Shown: positions 44,274-46,172 of the stretch, in pieces | Layout: every line of letters begins with the position of its first letter | How positions within the stretch are numbered: position 1 is the first letter of the stretch | From: Bacteroidales bacterium | GTDB lineage: Bacteria; Bacteroidota; Bacteroidia; Bacteroidales; UBA12170 | NCBI GenBank assembly: GCA_021158405.1 | Contig: JAGGUP010000108.1 | Coordinates: forward strand, 1 to 46,172 | Direction of reading: 5' to 3' | Length of the DNA: 46,172 bases | Made by a program: the position numbers and the translations under genes | Notes under the pieces: generated by a model | Database searches by the model: none | What the model saw: only the letters and a program-made list of their open reading frames with translations | What the model was told of the DNA's origin: nothing

Positions 44274-44735
44274 CTATTTATAAGCATGAACCCCAAATGG
44301 ATTCTTGATGTATTCTCGTAGAAGTTTGGCTTCTGATTCGGAAGTTTCTAATACAGCACGCAATACGTCTTCAATAGCAATAATGCTTACAATTTCTTCA
44401 CCATCTAAAATGGGAATATGGCGAATATGCTTATCAATCATGGCATGCATGAGATAGGTACTTGTATCTTCCATTTTCCCAACAATAATGTTTTCGGATA
44501 AAGTCATTAGATTTTTAACCAGATTACTTCCATCAAGTGATTTACCCATTTTATAGCATTTGTATAAAATATCTCTTTCAGAAATAATTCCAACCAATTC
44601 TTCTTTTTCGTTCACAACAAGTGCAGCACCTGTTCCTGTTTCGTCCAAACGCTTAACAGTATGATAAACAGAAGAATCTTCTGTTACCGTTACCACCATT
44701 TTTCCTTTATTTTCTACTATTTTTGAAACTAACAT
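44274..44735 (-). CDS. Tandem CBS-domain protein
   Basis: The 153-residue protein consists of two CBS domains: VYHTVKRLDETGTGAALVVN with VGIISERDILYKCY, and TYLMHAMIDKHIRHIPILDG with VSIIAIEDVLRAV. CBS pairs bind adenine nucleotides and usually regulate enzymes or transporters. The stand-alone form is typical of small regulators. AAGGAG, rare in this phylum, lies before its ATG. It follows the DHOD-like gene by 15 bases and belongs to the same unit. Partner unknown. Confidence 0.9.
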   Translation of the reverse strand: MLVSKIVENKGKMVVTVTEDSSVYHTVKRLDETGTGAALVVNEKEELVGIISERDILYKCYKMGKSLDGSNLVKNLMTLSENIIVGKMEDTSTYLMHAMIDKHIRHIPILDGEEIVSIIAIEDVLRAVLETSESEAKLLREYIKNPFGVHAYK

Positions 44736-44750
44736 AAATACTCCTTCTTT

Positions 44751-45746
44751 TTAAAGATTAACAAAATCGGCATCTGAAAAATACTTCATAAACTGTGTTC
44801 TTTCAAACAAGATTGGTTTGCGAACATTTTTCTGGCTCAATTTACCAATAAATTCGTTTGTACTCGTATAATTTTTTGAGTCCATCCAAGTTTCAAGACT
44901 CTTATTCATTTCTGAGATTACTATTGTACCATTTTTAATGATTGAAGAAACAACCTGAACAGCATTGGCACCAACAAGCATATTCTTAATAACTGAATCA
45001 CCATTAACAATACCCGTAGAAGAAACTAAATCGCAAGCCACTTTTGGAGAAAGAATCCCCATCCAGCGCATTACCATACTGTTATCTACTGCTAAACTAT
45101 TGAATGACTGGTTGATGACTTTCTCATTTTCTATATCTACGTCGGGAGAATAAAAGCGGTTAAAAAGCACCATTCCTTTAATATCAGTCTGACTCAAACG
45201 TGTAAAAAAATTGGCCATACCTGAAAAATAATGACTCATTTTTACAGTTACCGGAATAGAAATAACATCGCTTATTTGGTTGATGATATCAAAATATGAC
45301 TTCTCATAATCAAAGCCAGTATATTCTGCATCAGCAGGCAAAACGAATATGTTCAATTCCAAAGCATCGGCACCGGCTTCTTCCATTTTAAGTGCAAATT
45401 CCACCCATTCACCGTGGCTCATACAATTGATACTTGCAATAATTGGAATATCCGTTTCGCTTTTACAATCTTTTATCAGCTTTAGATAATCACCTATGCT
45501 TTTTTGCTTGGTATAATAGGTTAGATAGTTTTCGGCATCGCCAAAAGAATCGTACATATTGTTCACTCTTTGAGCATCGACATCCATTAAAATCTGCTCT
45601 TCAAAAAGCGATTTTAAAACCACTGCTCCTGCTCCTGCATTGGCTAATTTTTTCACCTTTTCTACCGTATCGGTTAGTGGTGAACTGCCTACGATTACAG
45701 GGCTTTTCAGCTCTAAACCTAAATACTTTGTTGAAATATTTGCCAT
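44751..45746 (-). CDS. Dihydroorotate dehydrogenase-like flavoprotein
   Basis: The 331-residue TIM-barrel protein starts NISTKYLGLELKSPVIVGSS with NAGAGAVVLKSLFEEQI, the FMN-binding pattern of class 1 DHOD-like enzymes. It has ASINCMSHGEW, EAGADALELN, and VKMSHYFSG, where the DHOD catalytic base Cys/Ser region differs from true PyrD. Such DHOD-like proteins occur beside pyruvate:ferredoxin oxidoreductase and glutamate-synthase-like genes in anaerobic Bacteroidota. The adjacent upstream gene encodes a GltD-like flavoprotein. Actual substrate unknown. Confidence 0.85.
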   Translation of the reverse strand: MANISTKYLGLELKSPVIVGSSPLTDTVEKVKKLANAGAGAVVLKSLFEEQILMDVDAQRVNNMYDSFGDAENYLTYYTKQKSIGDYLKLIKDCKSETDIPIIASINCMSHGEWVEFALKMEEAGADALELNIFVLPADAEYTGFDYEKSYFDIINQISDVISIPVTVKMSHYFSGMANFFTRLSQTDIKGMVLFNRFYSPDVDIENEKVINQSFNSLAVDNSMVMRWMGILSPKVACDLVSSTGIVNGDSVIKNMLVGANAVQVVSSIIKNGTIVISEMNKSLETWMDSKNYTSTNEFIGKLSQKNVRKPILFERTQFMKYFSDADFVNL

Positions 45747-45829
45747 AATTTGTTAAAATTATAAAATTATATTTGATAAACAAGTCATTTCTATCCGAGG
45801 GTTCATATTAAACTATTCCAATTTAGGAC

Positions 45830-45888
45830 GTCATATTGAGCAAAGCGAAATATCTTAATAAGAGATTCTTCGCATTCGCTAGAATGAC
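45830..45888. repeat. REP-like palindromic intergenic repeat
   Basis: GTCATATTGAGCAAAGCGAA (45830-45849) and TTCGCATTCGCTAGAATGAC (45869-45888) are imperfect inverted repeats, 13 of 20 bases matching. Both arms resemble a widespread palindromic repeat I recall from Bacteroidota gaps. It occupies the space between the DHOD-like gene and the GltD-like gene. Confidence 0.6.
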
Positions 45889-45919
45889 TATACAGCAGGT
45901 ATCAAACCCATCATCTATA

Positions 45920-46172
45920 TTATTTTGCAGCTTTAAAATCTATTCCTTGAATAAAATTATCAATACCAATAGCCGCTTTATGGCCATTGGCAATACCGTG
46001 AATTACATCTGGACCTTGAATAATATCACCACCCATAAAGAACCATTTAACACCTGTTTGATAGTATTCGTTGGTTTGAACACGACCACGAGGACCAAAC
46101 TCGATATTTTCTTTGAATTCTTCAGAGATATAGCTTAAATCCATCCCTTGTCCAATGGATTCGATAATCTGA
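45920..46172 (-). CDS. GltD-like FAD/NAD(P) oxidoreductase, C-terminal part (5' end outside window)
   Basis: The frame is open to the window edge; 83 residues are visible, starting QIIESIGQGMDLSYISEEF. The C-terminal FAD-binding signature GGDIIQGPDVIHGIANGHKA follows WFFM, as in glutamate synthase small subunit and related NADPH oxidoreductases (for example NfnB- or AegA-type). The gene end is certain (TAA at 45920). It is upstream of the DHOD-like and CBS genes on the same strand, 173 bases away with a REP-like repeat between, so co-transcription is uncertain. Confidence 0.8.
   Translation of the reverse strand, partial: QIIESIGQGMDLSYISEEFKENIEFGPRGRVQTNEYYQTGVKWFFMGGDIIQGPDVIHGIANGHKAAIGIDNFIQGIDFKAAK

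Overview
The window is AT-rich DNA that reads as a member of the Bacteroidota. The pointers are promoters with the TAnnTTTG -7 box (several with a TTG or TTTG about 17-21 bases upstream), few Shine-Dalgarno sequences, an exported enzyme with a type IX secretion (T9SS) C-terminal domain, a GldA-type gliding-motility ATPase, a Bacteroidota-type methylmalonyl-CoA mutase pair, and the intergenic repeats of this phylum. I cannot name the species. No rRNA, tRNA, CRISPR array, integrase or complete insertion sequence was seen.

Region 1 (1-13032, plus strand) is an accessory-looking block with a lipid and membrane theme. It opens with the 3' part of an outer-membrane porin gene. Two tandem patatin phospholipases follow (one cytoplasmic, one exported), then a Crp/Fnr-type regulator, an EcsC-like protein, a family 2 glycosyltransferase with a flippase-like membrane protein, a radical SAM enzyme with extra C-terminal cysteines, two long amphipathic coiled-coil proteins (one soluble, one lipoprotein-like), a phasin-like protein overlapping a UbiB/AarF kinase, a frameshifted remnant of a second porin gene, and a divergent PAP2 protein. 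Three transcription units in this block start with almost the same promoter cassette: a 25-base core containing an inverted repeat, at a fixed distance from the -7 box. I read this as a regulon, probably under the adjacent Crp/Fnr protein. It is the best candidate here for an undescribed system, possibly lipid turnover, glycolipid modification or lipid-body handling.

Region 2 (13107-20669, minus strand) is core metabolism: a FakA-FakB (DAK2-DegV) fusion for fatty-acid phosphorylation, a PIN-PhoH ATPase, and the two methylmalonyl-CoA mutase subunits behind a very good promoter. The gap 20670-21532 holds a small gene broken by one TGA.

Region 3 (21370-26798) looks like mannose or mannan metabolism: a large GT4 glycosyltransferase with a C-terminal helical domain, a GH130 phosphorylase-like enzyme fused to a complete response-regulator receiver domain, and a convergent mannose-6-phosphate isomerase. 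Two small hypothetical genes and a MITE-like element (TTA-flanked inverted repeats) follow.

Region 4 (28376-35983, plus strand) is a run of mostly exported or catabolic genes: Tat-exported amidase, adenosine deaminase, a barrel-like outer-membrane protein, Asp/Glu racemase, T9SS-exported arylsulfotransferase-like protein, a DUF1028 protein and a small membrane protein.

Region 5 (36109-46172, mostly minus strand) carries housekeeping genes: gldA, ygiQ (plus strand), queD, an MntP-like transporter, free-methionine sulfoxide reductase, an alkyltransferase-like protein, trmB, NADP-type gdhA, a degenerate GHKL ATPase-like protein, a CBS-domain protein, a dihydroorotate-dehydrogenase-like protein and the C-terminal part of a GltD-like flavoprotein that runs off the window. 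The gaps hold decayed palindromic repeats and short tandem repeats.
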